A stretch of DNA of 64,000 nt from Planctomycetota bacterium (lineage in GTDB: Bacteria > Planctomycetota > Planctomycetia > Pirellulales > Pirellulaceae). Where the stretch lies: NCBI GenBank assembly GCA_014381825.1, contig JACNKX010000092.1, positions 62,001-126,000 of the forward strand, written 5' to 3'. Shown here piece after piece: positions 9,289 through 18,266 of the stretch. Under the pieces are notes generated by a model. The model saw nothing but the letters and a program-made list of their open reading frames with translations, was not told where the DNA came from and did not search any database. The number at the start of each line of letters is the position of its first letter. Position 1 is the first letter of the stretch. The position numbers and the translations under genes are program-made.

Positions 9289-12200
9289 ATGCTCAGCAAG
9301 AAGTTGCGACAGTTAGTCGCGAAGCGCGATCGTCGTCGAAGCCGTCAAACTCGGAACCGCTTGACGGGTATCGAAGGCTTGGAAAATCGAGTCGTCATGA
9401 CGGCCGGGCCGTTGGGCGCGATCGTCGGAGCGGATGACGTGGCCGGACCTACTCAAGAGGTCATGACGCTTAGTTCGCCGGTAGTCACCGCGCGGATTGT
9501 GAATGGGGCACCAACGAGTTCGTTCGCGTCCGTTGGCTTGGTTGGAGACAACAGCGGCAGCTTCTGCTCGGGAACGCTCATCAGCCCGTCGCACGTCCTG
9601 ACGGCCGGCCACTGTGCCGTCGGAGTGGGAGATTCGCAAGGTCGCTTTATCGTCGGTGGCCAGTCTTACTCAACGAACGATGTCCTCGTACACCCGCAGT
9701 ACAACGATAACACGCTGAACAATGACATCGCGATTTATTCGCTCTCGTCGTCCGTAGCGAACGTTACGCCGAGCCCAATCAACCGTATTACCCCAGTCAT
9801 TGGGCAAACGCTGACGCTGGTGGGTTTTGGCGCTGGAGGTACGGGCACTTCAGGGCACAATGGCGATTTTGGGACGAAACGCGTTGGAACAACTCCGATT
9901 GACAACGTTACGTCGACACTGATCACGTGGCGGTTCGACAATAACAGTGAGAGCAACACAGCGCCCGGTGATTCGGGCGGACCGGCCTTCCTGGAATCGG
10001 GCGGCACGTTCTATGTCGCGGGAGTTACATCCGGCGGGGATAATGCCGATGCTGGTATCGGTGATAACTCGTTTGACACACGGGTCGATGCTTATGCTTC
10101 GTGGATCGATTCGATTGTCGGACAGCAGCCCGATCCCGATCCGAATCCTGACCCAGATCCGAATCCTGATCCCGACCCCAACCCGAACTCAGATCCGAGC
10201 AGTGATGATCACGTGAATCAACCTGGTGCTAGCGCGACGCTGATCAGTCTGGATAGCAACGGAGCGGCTCTTGCAACTGGTTCACTTGAGGAGGCTGGTG
10301 ACCGTGACGTGTTCCAAGTTGTTGTGAGCGATACAGGGTTGGCCACGTTCACTGCGACTGGCACAACGGACTTGGATACGTATCTTCGCGTGTTCGATGG
10401 GAATGGCGATCTTGTCGCGCAGAACGACGACTTCGGCGGAACGCTGAACAGCCAGACAACCCTTGACATCGATCCGGGTGTTTACTATGCGTCGGTCGGA
10501 TCTTACGCAGATAGCGAAGCTGGTCAGTACGAGTTGGACGTACAAGTTGCCGTGCGCGTCGACCCGAATCCGCTGCCCGATGCCGAGACGCTGACACTGA
10601 ATGGCAATGGTCGCGGTCGCGCCGATGGCGAGATCAGCAACGGCAACGAGACGGATCTCTACAGCTTCACCGCAACCGTTACCGGTCGAATGACGATCCG
10701 AGCGCGAGCGCGCTCTGGTGACCTCGACACGATGATCACCGTCTATGATGCCCACGGCAACGAAGTAGCGTTCAATGATGACTATCGCGGACGCACAGAC
10801 AGCCGAGTACGATTTGAGGTCAACGCTGGCGAATCTTATACGGTTGAATTGTCGAGTTGGAGTAATACCACCGGCGAGTATCGATTGAATATCGCAACAC
10901 GAGCGGCTCGCAGCGCTCAACGCAGCGCCGCTCCCGACTCGCGAATTGTCAATGGCCAAACGACCAGTGAATTCAAGGCCGTGGGCATCGTTAACGATGG
11001 TTGCAGCGGAACGCTAATCAGTCCTACTCATGTACTCACCGCGGCTCACTGTGTTGAAGGTGTTAGCGATACTCGTGGAACGTTTGAAGTCAACGGTCAA
11101 TCGTACTCAACGGTTCGCGTTGTCGCGCATCCGCACTACAACCCGAATAGCTTCGATGGTGGCTATGACATCGCGATTATGGAATTGTCATCGCCCGTGG
11201 CAGATGTTCAGCCCAACGAGATCCTGCGTGAAGCACCTCAAGTTGGTCAGACGTTGAAACTCGTAGGCTATGGCGAGGGAGGTACGAGTACGAGTGGATC
11301 GAGCTATGACTTCGGAACCTTGCGAGTCGGCGAAACGACACTTGACGAAGTCGATAACTTGCAGATCGCGTGGAATTTTGACAGCCATGACGAAGCCAAT
11401 ACGGCACCGGGCGATTCCGGCGGTCCGGCCTACGTCGAAATCGACGGCAACGTCTACATCGCGGGTATTACTTCCGGCGGCGATGGAGATCCGCACCGCT
11501 TAGGCGATCATTCGTTTGATACTCGGGTTGACGCCTTCGCGACTTGGATTGATTCGATCGTTGGCTCGTCAACGCCGACACCGAATCCAACTCCCGACCC
11601 GACGCCAAACCCAGATCCAACACCAACGCCGGACCCAAATCCTGAGCCAGCCGACGAGTTCGTCAACGTTGAACTCGATGGTGACATTTTCGTTGGCTCC
11701 ATCGGAACCGATGCCGAGTCGATCCAAATCGGCCAAGATGGATTCGGCTTCATCGACGGAGTCGTGAACGACGACGGCGACGTTGATGTTTTCCAGTTCG
11801 ACTTGGATTCGCCGGACCTCGTCTACGTCGATTTGTTCAGCTGGAACGGCGATCTCGATACGCAACTTCAGATCTTTGATCAGGACGGATCGATCGTTTC
11901 AGACAACAACGACTCGTATGGCAGTACGGACAGCTCGCTGACGCTTGAACTGGAAGCGGGCACGTACTACGTGGTCGCCGCCGCTAATGATTCAAGTACC
12001 GGAGAGTATGGCCTCGACATCTCGACGTCAGGACTAGACTCCAACGAGTTCGACAGTGAGCCCATTTTCGTTGAAGAACCGCCAATCGAGATCACCGATG
12101 GTGAGGGCGGAGATGTTGAAGTTGATGACCAATTCTCCGAAGACATGACCGAAGAGGACTTCGTGGATGGCGAATTCGATGACCCCGACTTCGACGACGA

Positions 12201-12822
12201 GGTGTTTGAAGTCGGAGAGTGCAGCGATCACGGCGGCGAAGATGATTGGATCGAAGGTGATGGCGACTGGTTTGCGGAGGACGATGGTTCATTCACCGAG
12301 GACGAATTCGACGAAGGTGGAAACCAATGGGATGACGTTGGCTTCGGCGATGATCCCGGTGACGACGAGTTCTTCACAGCGGATGTTCGAGACCCCTTCG
12401 ACGTCAACGCTGATGGACGCTATTCACCGCTAGACGTACTTCAGATTCTTAATTACTTGAACGCACCCGATGGCCAGCGCGCAGCGGACTCGACAGCAGC
12501 TGCCACCTCGTTGCAACGGTTTGACGTGAACAGAGACGGCAGTGTTACGCCGCTTGATGCCCTGATGGTCATCAACCGATTGAACTCGCCCATGATCGCG
12601 GATACGTCGGCTCGTCCTGAGGTGATCGCTCGTGGTACGACAGCACAGGCGGAACCAGTTATCGCTGAGGGTGAGGAGACGCGTGAAGTTCAGCACTCGC
12701 TCGTTATCGCGAAGGCGGCTACCTCCAATCGTTCCTCCCACTGCGACGACGGTGACCGGTGGGACGAGCCGTGGTTCGGCGACAACGATCCCTTCTCTGG
12801 CGAAGACGACTGGCTGCTCTAA
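9289..12822 (+). CDS. Secreted double-trypsin serine protease with PPC domains and dockerin-like tail
   Basis: Large exported protein of 1177 aa built from a duplicated cassette. Trypsin domain 1 (about 69-285) has H108, D146 and S229; trypsin domain 2 (about 552-765) has H587, D627 and S710, each in the APGDSGGPA context. Asp-Pro-Asn or Thr-Pro rich linkers follow each protease. Three PPC-like beta domains, marked by DLDT and SSTGEY-type motifs, lie between and after them. A very acidic stretch (about 925-1035) precedes two EF-hand-like dockerin repeats (DVNADGRYSPLD and DVNRDGSVTPLD, about 1037-1105). The N-terminus has the planctomycete sorting motif LTGIEGLENRVVMTA after a basic stretch. 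ATG 9289 is chosen over an upstream in-frame ATG because AAAGG lies about 10 nt before it. Probably cell-surface or extracellular proteolysis. Confidence 0.88.
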   Translation: MLSKKLRQLVAKRDRRRSRQTRNRLTGIEGLENRVVMTAGPLGAIVGADDVAGPTQEVMTLSSPVVTARIVNGAPTSSFASVGLVGDNSGSFCSGTLISPSHVLTAGHCAVGVGDSQGRFIVGGQSYSTNDVLVHPQYNDNTLNNDIAIYSLSSSVANVTPSPINRITPVIGQTLTLVGFGAGGTGTSGHNGDFGTKRVGTTPIDNVTSTLITWRFDNNSESNTAPGDSGGPAFLESGGTFYVAGVTSGGDNADAGIGDNSFDTRVDAYASWIDSIVGQQPDPDPNPDPDPNPDPDPNPNSDPSSDDHVNQPGASATLISLDSNGAALATGSLEEAGDRDVFQVVVSDTGLATFTATGTTDLDTYLRVFDGNGDLVAQNDDFGGTLNSQTTLDIDPGVYYASVGSYADSEAGQYELDVQVAVRVDPNPLPDAETLTLNGNGRGRADGEISNGNETDLYSFTATVTGRMTIRARARSGDLDTMITVYDAHGNEVAFNDDYRGRTDSRVRFEVNAGESYTVELSSWSNTTGEYRLNIATRAARSAQRSAAPDSRIVNGQTTSEFKAVGIVNDGCSGTLISPTHVLTAAHCVEGVSDTRGTFEVNGQSYSTVRVVAHPHYNPNSFDGGYDIAIMELSSPVADVQPNEILREAPQVGQTLKLVGYGEGGTSTSGSSYDFGTLRVGETTLDEVDNLQIAWNFDSHDEANTAPGDSGGPAYVEIDGNVYIAGITSGGDGDPHRLGDHSFDTRVDAFATWIDSIVGSSTPTPNPTPDPTPNPDPTPTPDPNPEPADEFVNVELDGDIFVGSIGTDAESIQIGQDGFGFIDGVVNDDGDVDVFQFDLDSPDLVYVDLFSWNGDLDTQLQIFDQDGSIVSDNNDSYGSTDSSLTLELEAGTYYVVAAANDSSTGEYGLDISTSGLDSNEFDSEPIFVEEPPIEITDGEGGDVEVDDQFSEDMTEEDFVDGEFDDPDFDDEVFEVGECSDHGGEDDWIEGDGDWFAEDDGSFTEDEFDEGGNQWDDVGFGDDPGDDEFFTADVRDPFDVNADGRYSPLDVLQILNYLNAPDGQRAADSTAAATSLQRFDVNRDGSVTPLDALMVINRLNSPMIADTSARPEVIARGTTAQAEPVIAEGEETREVQHSLVIAKAATSNRSSHCDDGDRWDEPWFGDNDPFSGEDDWLL

Positions 12823-13140
12823 GCCGCGAGCAATCAGTGGCTTTAGGAACCTCGCGCCGGGACCTTCCCGTCGCGACGTTCTCTAGCTTTTCAGTGAGTT
12901 TGACCTTCCACGCTCTGCCACCAATTCCAATCCCCTCTACAGGCCGGTGGCGCAATTCGTTTGACTTCGCCAGCCGGTTCAGAAAAGATGAGGCTTAGCT
13001 CTGCCCGCTGGGTAGTTAAACGCCGATATCTTCATCTGTTATGGAACTTATTTGTTCGCTGGCGCATCAAAGCGTTGACACGCCTAGAGTGATTGTACGC
13101 ACTCCGTTAATGCTGGCCGTGATGTGCCGGGTAAGAAGTC
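12823..13140. other. Intergenic region, no gene seen
   Basis: There is no convincing reading frame on either strand in these 318 bp. A TTGACA hexamer sits at 13075-13080, 60 bp before the next gene, but no good -10 follows at 16-18 bp. I see no strong terminator after the protease gene. Confidence 0.5.
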
Positions 13141-14307
13141 ATGCGGGATCATGTAACTGAAGAACGGATCAGTGCTTACGTCGATGGTGAGCTGGAAGGA
13201 GACGAGTTAGAACTCGTCGAACGCCTGCTTGCGGAATCGGCCGAGTACCGACAACTCCTCGCCGAGTTGCAAGAGCTGCGCGCCTCGCTGCAGCCAAATC
13301 CGAGCTTCAATTTGCCCGCAGATTTCCATAAACGGATCGTGGACCAAATCGAAGATTTGGACGGCATTCCCCCAAAAGAACTGCCTATCGCTCTATCGAA
13401 AGAGTCGAAGCGAAATCCGTGGCGAAGCGTTGCGGTGGCGGTAGCCTCGCTCGCAGCGATGATTGCGGTCGCAGTGATGCTACAACCCTCAACACCGGAT
13501 CCTATTATTCCCGGTGGGTCGGGATATGGCATAGCAAAGGTGATGCCGGTTTATCTGCGGCAGGATCCGAAGTACGTCATGGTCTACGACGTCACAGTGA
13601 CTCCCGATGGCCAAAAGAACGGGGCGGTTGATCAACTGCTCAAGAAGCTGGGGATCGGGATCGATCCAGCTTTAAGGTTGGACGACCAGCTTGAAAAGGA
13701 ATTGATGGCGATTCGCGAGTCCGAGATAGTCCTCGGTGGGACGGAAGCGACTCTGTACAAGAACGACCAAGCGACACCCAAGAGTAAGGCTGACGATAAG
13801 GTCGAGATGATCTATGTGGCAGGGAACTTGAATACCCTTGATCGGTTTGGTTTGGACTTAGAGCAGATGCGGAATGACGGCAAAGAAGTATCTCAACTTC
13901 ACTATGATATGGTGATCGAGCCCAACAAGCTTGGTGTAATGCATCGTCTGCACGATTCAGCCCGAGAACACTTTGCCGAGAGTTCGACCATCGTTCCTTC
14001 GGACATCGGCCAAGCGTTTCGGCTCTCGTTTCACATCGAATTGACGAGCCTTTCGGTTCCTGGTACTGCGATGTTTCCGATTCCGACAATTCGTGCTGAG
14101 TCTGCCACTCCTGGCGTGAACGCCGATGGAAAGGTTTCCGCTGTCGATGCACTAGGAGTGATGTCGCGACTCAATCAGAGTGGCGATGAAGATCGCGGGG
14201 GCGGCGGTTCTGACGGAGCGGGCCAGCCAAATGGTGGCGGAACGGAAGCGGGGCACATTCTGCTGATCCTTCGCAATGTTGGTGCGAATGCTGACAACAA
14301 GAAGTAA
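13141..14307 (+). CDS. Anti-sigma-factor-like membrane protein with dockerin-like C-terminus
   Basis: A 388-aa protein. The N-terminal 70 residues (ISAYVDGELEGDE followed by helices) look like the anti-sigma domain found in ECF regulators, but no zinc-binding His/Cys set is visible. One membrane segment spans about residues 95-115. The extracytoplasmic part has no family I recognise. Near residues 326-345 it carries a calcium-loop motif NADGKVSAVDALGVMSRLN like half a type I dockerin, then a Gly-rich stretch. No sigma factor gene is adjacent on this strand; the nearest is the ECF gene at 8371-9000, transcribed the other way. The dockerin-like motif is shared with the upstream protease, which hints that both exported parts use the same anchoring or calcium-binding device. 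Start ATG 13141 has only a weak ribosome site. Confidence 0.65.
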   Translation: MRDHVTEERISAYVDGELEGDELELVERLLAESAEYRQLLAELQELRASLQPNPSFNLPADFHKRIVDQIEDLDGIPPKELPIALSKESKRNPWRSVAVAVASLAAMIAVAVMLQPSTPDPIIPGGSGYGIAKVMPVYLRQDPKYVMVYDVTVTPDGQKNGAVDQLLKKLGIGIDPALRLDDQLEKELMAIRESEIVLGGTEATLYKNDQATPKSKADDKVEMIYVAGNLNTLDRFGLDLEQMRNDGKEVSQLHYDMVIEPNKLGVMHRLHDSAREHFAESSTIVPSDIGQAFRLSFHIELTSLSVPGTAMFPIPTIRAESATPGVNADGKVSAVDALGVMSRLNQSGDEDRGGGGSDGAGQPNGGGTEAGHILLILRNVGANADNKK

Positions 14308-14344
14308 CTCTGGCTGCTAGTCGATCTGGTTCGATCATGCTGGC

Positions 14345-14350
14345 TACACT
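14345..14350 (+). promoter_or_regulatory. Possible -10 element of lnt, short leader
   Basis: TACACT lies 12 nt before the ATG of lnt, and no Shine-Dalgarno sequence is present between them. If this is the -10, the transcript would start only about 5 nt before the start codon. The -35 region is weak. Confidence 0.35.
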
Positions 14351-14362
14351 ATCCTGTGCCGC

Positions 14363-16069
14363 ATGACGCGGAACAAAAGAGCGAATTCGTCAGACGAAAT
14401 CCTACCGCCGTGGCGTTCGCAGACGCTCTTTCTTGCAACCATCGCGAACGTTCTAGTCTGGGCGGCGTTCCCTCCACTTGGTCTTTTCCCGCTGGCGTGG
14501 TTTGCGCCCTTGGCGTGGGTGCGGTTGATTCAAGAAGAAAAGCTCCCGGGGCCACGTCCCTATTGGGTGATCTGGTTCGTGTCAGCGATCGTGTGGGGAG
14601 TTTTGCTGGAGGGAGTAGGACGAGCGTATTGGGCGAACTACTTCGGATTAGTACTGATGGGCTCGTACTTGGCGCTTTATCAAGTCTTATTCGTCGGACT
14701 AACTCGCATTGCGACCCATCGCTGGAAGCTCTCCGTTGTGATCGCCGCACCGGTTGTATGGACAGGACTCGAACTAGTCCGCGGTTATATGATTACCGGA
14801 TTCTCAATGGCGTTGTTGGGACACACGCAAGTCAAAGTCACATCACTGATCCAGATAGCTGACATCGTCGGCGCTTATGGTGTTAGCTTCTTGATCGTCT
14901 TCGTTGGTTCGTGTGTTGCGAACTCGATTCGGCAGGCCGATCTGCGCCGTCGGGCAGTGCCATTGATAATCGCTGCTGGCACGTTGGCCTGTGTGTACGC
15001 TTACGGTTTGAGCCAAATCGCATCCCTGCGACAGATTCCGGTCAAAGGCAGTCTCAAAGTCGCGCTGATCCAAGGCACTGAAGACACGATCCTCGACAGC
15101 GACCCGGAGGCAGCGCAACAACGAGCCATCGACACGTTCAATCAGTACTGGCACCTGACGCTCGATGTCTGTTCAAAACACGACGATATCGAACTGATCG
15201 TTTGGCCTGAGGGAGTCTTTTCGGGCAACATGCCACAGTTGGTTGTACAAGGAAACGTCGTTCCGCCTCCAGGCTCAGGTCTCACGCAAGCGGACGTCGA
15301 ACAGAACATTGTTCTTTGGAAGAAATACTTTGACGAGAAGACGCGAGGCGCGGCTAACGCATTCAATAGCGCAAGGCCCGACAGCGCAGCGGACATACGC
15401 GCAACTTACTTGCTGGTTGGCTGCGACTCGCGAGAGTTGAGCGGTGACGTTGAACGGATCTACAACGCCGGTCTGCTGATTGCTCCCCATGGCGAAGTCG
15501 TGGGTCGTTACGACAAGATCCATCGCGTGTTGATCGGCGAGTACATTCCATTCGGAGATCGCTTCCCGTGGCTATACAATCTCATGCCGATGCCTCGTGG
15601 ATTGGCTCCCGGAACCAGGCCGGTGTCGTTCGATGTTCATGGTATTAACGTCGCACCGAGCATTTGTTTCGAAGACACAGTGCCGCACCTGATTCGTCGC
15701 CATACTCGAACACTCACCCTGCAGGGCGAGCGACCCGACGTTCTCGTGAATCTGACCAACGACGGTTGGTTCTGGGGATCGGGGATTTTGGACCTGCAAT
15801 TGAACTGCGCTATCTTTCGAGCCATTGAGCTTCGCCGTCCCTTCCTTGTCGCGGCGAATACGGGTCTCACGGCTTCGATCGATAGCAATGGGATCGTGCA
15901 AAAAACCTTGCCTCGACGAGAGCCAGGAGTGGTTATCGCTGACGTTGCCATCCGCCCGCGAGCAAGCGTTTACGAGCGGCTGGGCGACTGGTTCGCGGGG
16001 TTGTGCCTGTTGGTTTGCCTGGCTCTGACGTTCTCCGGTTGTCGAGCGCGCTGCAAAATCAGGGAATAA
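14363..16069 (+). CDS. lnt: Apolipoprotein N-acyltransferase
   Basis: Inner-membrane enzyme that transfers an acyl chain from phospholipid to the N-terminal cysteine of lipoproteins, the last step of lipoprotein maturation. About seven membrane segments fill residues 20-225, and a carbon-nitrogen hydrolase domain follows (about 230-540). The catalytic triad is visible: E283 in WPEGVFSG, K385 in YDKIHRV, and C435 in SICFEDT. A final hydrophobic helix is present near 545-560. At 568 aa it is slightly longer than typical Lnt. Several lipoproteins in the window (for example 20975 and 45814) are potential substrates. It is separated from the upstream anti-sigma-like gene by 55 bp and may be transcribed on its own. 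Confidence 0.92.
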   Translation: MTRNKRANSSDEILPPWRSQTLFLATIANVLVWAAFPPLGLFPLAWFAPLAWVRLIQEEKLPGPRPYWVIWFVSAIVWGVLLEGVGRAYWANYFGLVLMGSYLALYQVLFVGLTRIATHRWKLSVVIAAPVVWTGLELVRGYMITGFSMALLGHTQVKVTSLIQIADIVGAYGVSFLIVFVGSCVANSIRQADLRRRAVPLIIAAGTLACVYAYGLSQIASLRQIPVKGSLKVALIQGTEDTILDSDPEAAQQRAIDTFNQYWHLTLDVCSKHDDIELIVWPEGVFSGNMPQLVVQGNVVPPPGSGLTQADVEQNIVLWKKYFDEKTRGAANAFNSARPDSAADIRATYLLVGCDSRELSGDVERIYNAGLLIAPHGEVVGRYDKIHRVLIGEYIPFGDRFPWLYNLMPMPRGLAPGTRPVSFDVHGINVAPSICFEDTVPHLIRRHTRTLTLQGERPDVLVNLTNDGWFWGSGILDLQLNCAIFRAIELRRPFLVAANTGLTASIDSNGIVQKTLPRREPGVVIADVAIRPRASVYERLGDWFAGLCLLVCLALTFSGCRARCKIRE

Positions 16070-16171
16070 CTCGACGATCGTCCCCCGAATGAATCATCCC
16101 CGAGGCCAAGGACCAAAAGTCCGTTTAAATCGACCTATCCGCCTTGTCTTTCCCAATTTAAGGCGATTTCG

Positions 16172-16201
16172 TTGACATTGTGGCTTTCTGGCAATTATAC
16201 T
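16172..16201 (+). promoter_or_regulatory. Sigma-70-type promoter
   Basis: A consensus -35 TTGACA (16172-16177) and a TATACT -10 (16196-16201) are separated by 18 bp, inside the 282-bp gap after lnt. It would drive the coiled-coil gene at 16352 with an untranslated leader of about 145 nt. This is the best-matching housekeeping-type promoter I found in the window. Confidence 0.65.
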
Positions 16202-16351
16202 TGTCCAATAGTCCACGCTCGTTATGTCTAGTCTAGGTAACCAGTTGGATGAGATGGCTCCCTCGCAGCGAGCCATTTGGAGTGGAATTCTAGTAGCTCA
16301 ACATCTCATCCTGATTGCTCAGGCCATTGATTTCCCGAAGGAATTGTTGCC

Positions 16352-17176
16352 ATGACTCTTGTCGGAAAGATCTTCACCGTCTTGATTTTGATCATGAGCA
16401 TCTCGTTCATGATGATCGCGGTTACCGTCTTTGCGACGCATCGCAGCTGGCACACTATTGCGCTGGAGCACAAGACGACAATCGAAGAACTTCGTGTTAC
16501 GAACGATCGGCTGCGCGTAGAAGCCTCGCGAGCGGACGACCGCTTGGCGATCGAGCAAGCCGCGCGTCGATTCGCGCTCGCCGCGCTGCAAACGCGTGAA
16601 GAATCTTTGGCTCAGCAGTTGGCTTCCCAATACCAGCAGCTTACCGACAAGCAAGCTGAGGTTGATTTGATCACGGCGACGCTCAGCGAAAACACAACGA
16701 CGCTAGCCGATCTCGGCAAGGAAGTCAGTGGCTTGCGAGATGAGATTCGGCTGGCTCAAAAGGATCGAGACGCGAATTTTGGGCTCGTTATCGAGTTAAC
16801 AGACTCGAACTCTGGACTACAAGGTTCGCTTGTAACGTTTCGCGAGCAGGAGGTTCAACTTCGTGATCAGCTAAGTCGAATGAAGCTGGTCATGGACGCT
16901 CATGAGTTGACTCAATATACGCCAGTCGTTGATATTCCGCCGCGCGTCGATGGCATCGTGACGAAGGTTGGCGAGAAGACGCTCGTCGAGATTTCTATCG
17001 GATCAGACGACGGCTTGCGAACAGGTCACACATTGGAAGTCTTCCGCAACAACTCTTACTTGGGTCGAGTCAAAGTCCAACGGCTTGAGCCAGATCGGGC
17101 TGTCTGCGAAATCATTCCTGAGTACCGCAAAGGCATTATCAAGAGGGGCGATCGTGTCGCAACCAAGCTCATTTGA
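16352..17176 (+). CDS. Membrane-anchored coiled-coil protein, unknown function
   Basis: A 274-aa protein with one N-terminal membrane helix (about residues 5-28), a long coiled coil (about 35-185) and a small beta-rich C-terminal domain (about 195-274) containing GDRVATK. The order of helix, coiled coil and beta barrel recalls MreC-type scaffold proteins, but similarity is only architectural and I do not assign that function. It overlaps the start of a small membrane protein gene by 23 bp, so the two are probably translated together and may form a complex. A good sigma-70 promoter lies about 150 bp upstream. Confidence 0.6.
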   Translation: MTLVGKIFTVLILIMSISFMMIAVTVFATHRSWHTIALEHKTTIEELRVTNDRLRVEASRADDRLAIEQAARRFALAALQTREESLAQQLASQYQQLTDKQAEVDLITATLSENTTTLADLGKEVSGLRDEIRLAQKDRDANFGLVIELTDSNSGLQGSLVTFREQEVQLRDQLSRMKLVMDAHELTQYTPVVDIPPRVDGIVTKVGEKTLVEISIGSDDGLRTGHTLEVFRNNSYLGRVKVQRLEPDRAVCEIIPEYRKGIIKRGDRVATKLI

Positions 17177-17393
17177 TCCGACCGCTGTCGAAGCGCCCAA
17201 GCAGAAGCAGAAAATCAGCGTCTACACGGTGATGCTGTTTATCTCGTTTTGCGCGATTGTCCTGGCCTGTATATTGCTTTGGATGGAGTTGCAAATGTGG
17301 GGCGATTATCCGTGGTGGAAGACCACCGACGCGATTCCGAAAGGTGCATTCAACTACGGCCAGATTGCCGAACGCATTTCAGACTTTGCCTAG
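17154..17393 (+). CDS. Small single-pass membrane protein
   Basis: A 79-aa protein with one membrane helix (VMLFISFCAIVLACILLW, about residues 26-43) and short polar ends. The frame continues upstream, but GTG at 17154 is preferred because GAGGGG (17143-17148) lies at proper spacing and the upstream part is only an alternative frame of the preceding gene. The 23-bp overlap with that gene points to an operon and a joint role. I do not recognise the family. Confidence 0.6.
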   Translation: MSQPSSFDPTAVEAPKQKQKISVYTVMLFISFCAIVLACILLWMELQMWGDYPWWKTTDAIPKGAFNYGQIAERISDFA

Positions 17394-17436
17394 CTCGGGT
17401 TACCGCACTTGGCGAGCTGGCATCAACAAGAAGCAG

Positions 17437-17477
17437 AAAAGGCGGCGAGAGTCAACCAACTCTCGCCGCCTTCTTTT
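17437..17477. terminator. Bidirectional intrinsic terminator
   Basis: A perfect 11-bp G/C-rich stem, GGCGGCGAGAG (17441-17451) and its complement (17460-17470), encloses an 8-nt loop. It is followed on the plus strand by TTCTTTT and on the minus strand by TTTT. It sits between the convergent small membrane protein gene and the peroxiredoxin gene and should stop both transcripts. Confidence 0.9.
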
Positions 17478-17501
17478 ATTCAGGGAAACATCGAACTTGA
17501 A

Positions 17502-18095
17502 CTAAGAGCCATATTCGGCGCTAAAGAACTCTTTGCTTGCGTCGGGAGATGGCTTAATGGTGCGAGCGCCTTCTTTCCAGTTGGCGGGACACACCTCTCC
17601 GTTCTCTTCGAAGAACTGAAGAGCTTGAACAAGCCGTAGTGCTTCATCGACGCTACGACCGAGCGGCAAGTCGTTGACGACTTGATGTCGCACAACGCCG
17701 TCCTTGTCGATCAGAAACAGTCCTCGAAGCGCGATGCCGCCCTCCAGCAGTACGTCGTAGGCTCGACTGATCTCCTTGTCCAAGTCAGCGACCAGCGGAT
17801 AGTCGATCTGGCCCAGTCCACCCTCGGTTCGAGCTGTGTTTCGCCATGCGAGATGCGAGAAATGGCTGTCGACTGACACGCCCAGAAGTTGCACGCCAAG
17901 TTGTTCAAACTCGGCAGCACGCTCCGAGAAGGCAATGATCTCGGTCGGGCAAACGAACGTGAAGTCGAGCGGGTAAAAGAACAGCACGACGTACTTGCCG
18001 CGATAATCTGAGAGGTTGATCTCTTGGAACGATCCGTCGGACATGACGGCTTGAGCTTTGAACTCTGGTGCGGGTTTTTGAACGAGTACGCTCAT
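17502..18095 (-). CDS. Typical 2-Cys peroxiredoxin (AhpC/Prx type)
   Basis: Thiol peroxidase of 197 aa that reduces hydrogen peroxide and organic peroxides. The peroxidatic Cys is C49 in [10 protein letters not shown] and the resolving Cys is C169 in GEVCPANW, both in canonical positions. The GGLG and C-terminal extension typical of eukaryote-like, overoxidation-sensitive Prx are represented by GGLGQIDYP near residue 92. ATG 18095 has a GGGAG ribosome site about 8 nt upstream. No AhpF or thioredoxin reductase gene is nearby, so the electron donor is probably thioredoxin supplied elsewhere. It ends at a bidirectional terminator. Confidence 0.93.
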   Translation of the reverse strand: MSVLVQKPAPEFKAQAVMSDGSFQEINLSDYRGKYVVLFFYPLDFTFVCPTEIIAFSERAAEFEQLGVQLLGVSVDSHFSHLAWRNTARTEGGLGQIDYPLVADLDKEISRAYDVLLEGGIALRGLFLIDKDGVVRHQVVNDLPLGRSVDEALRLVQALQFFEENGEVCPANWKEGARTIKPSPDASKEFFSAEYGS

Positions 18096-18266
18096 GGTTG
18101 TTACTCCCTAATCTATCGAACTAACTTCAGCCTTAATCCGTCAACCTTACCGGCTCTCGATGGCTTCGCAAGGGCCTACCGCTTGCTGCGGATTTGTGAC
18201 CTCGACCTTGGCAACTCACGGCAGTAACATATACACCCGTACATTAGCCCCTGAGAGGCCTGAGTT

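Noticed and set aside
10130-10200. Short tandem repeats (Asp/Pro/Asn codons)
   Set aside because: They are a coding linker between domains of the protease, not an independent repeat or CRISPR.
13075-13080. TTGACA as promoter for the anti-sigma-like gene
   Set aside because: No acceptable -10 at 16-18 bp.
18250-18266. CTGAGA as part of a TPP riboswitch
   Set aside because: The rest of the THI-box consensus is absent, and the sequence serves as the ribosome site of the radical SAM gene.
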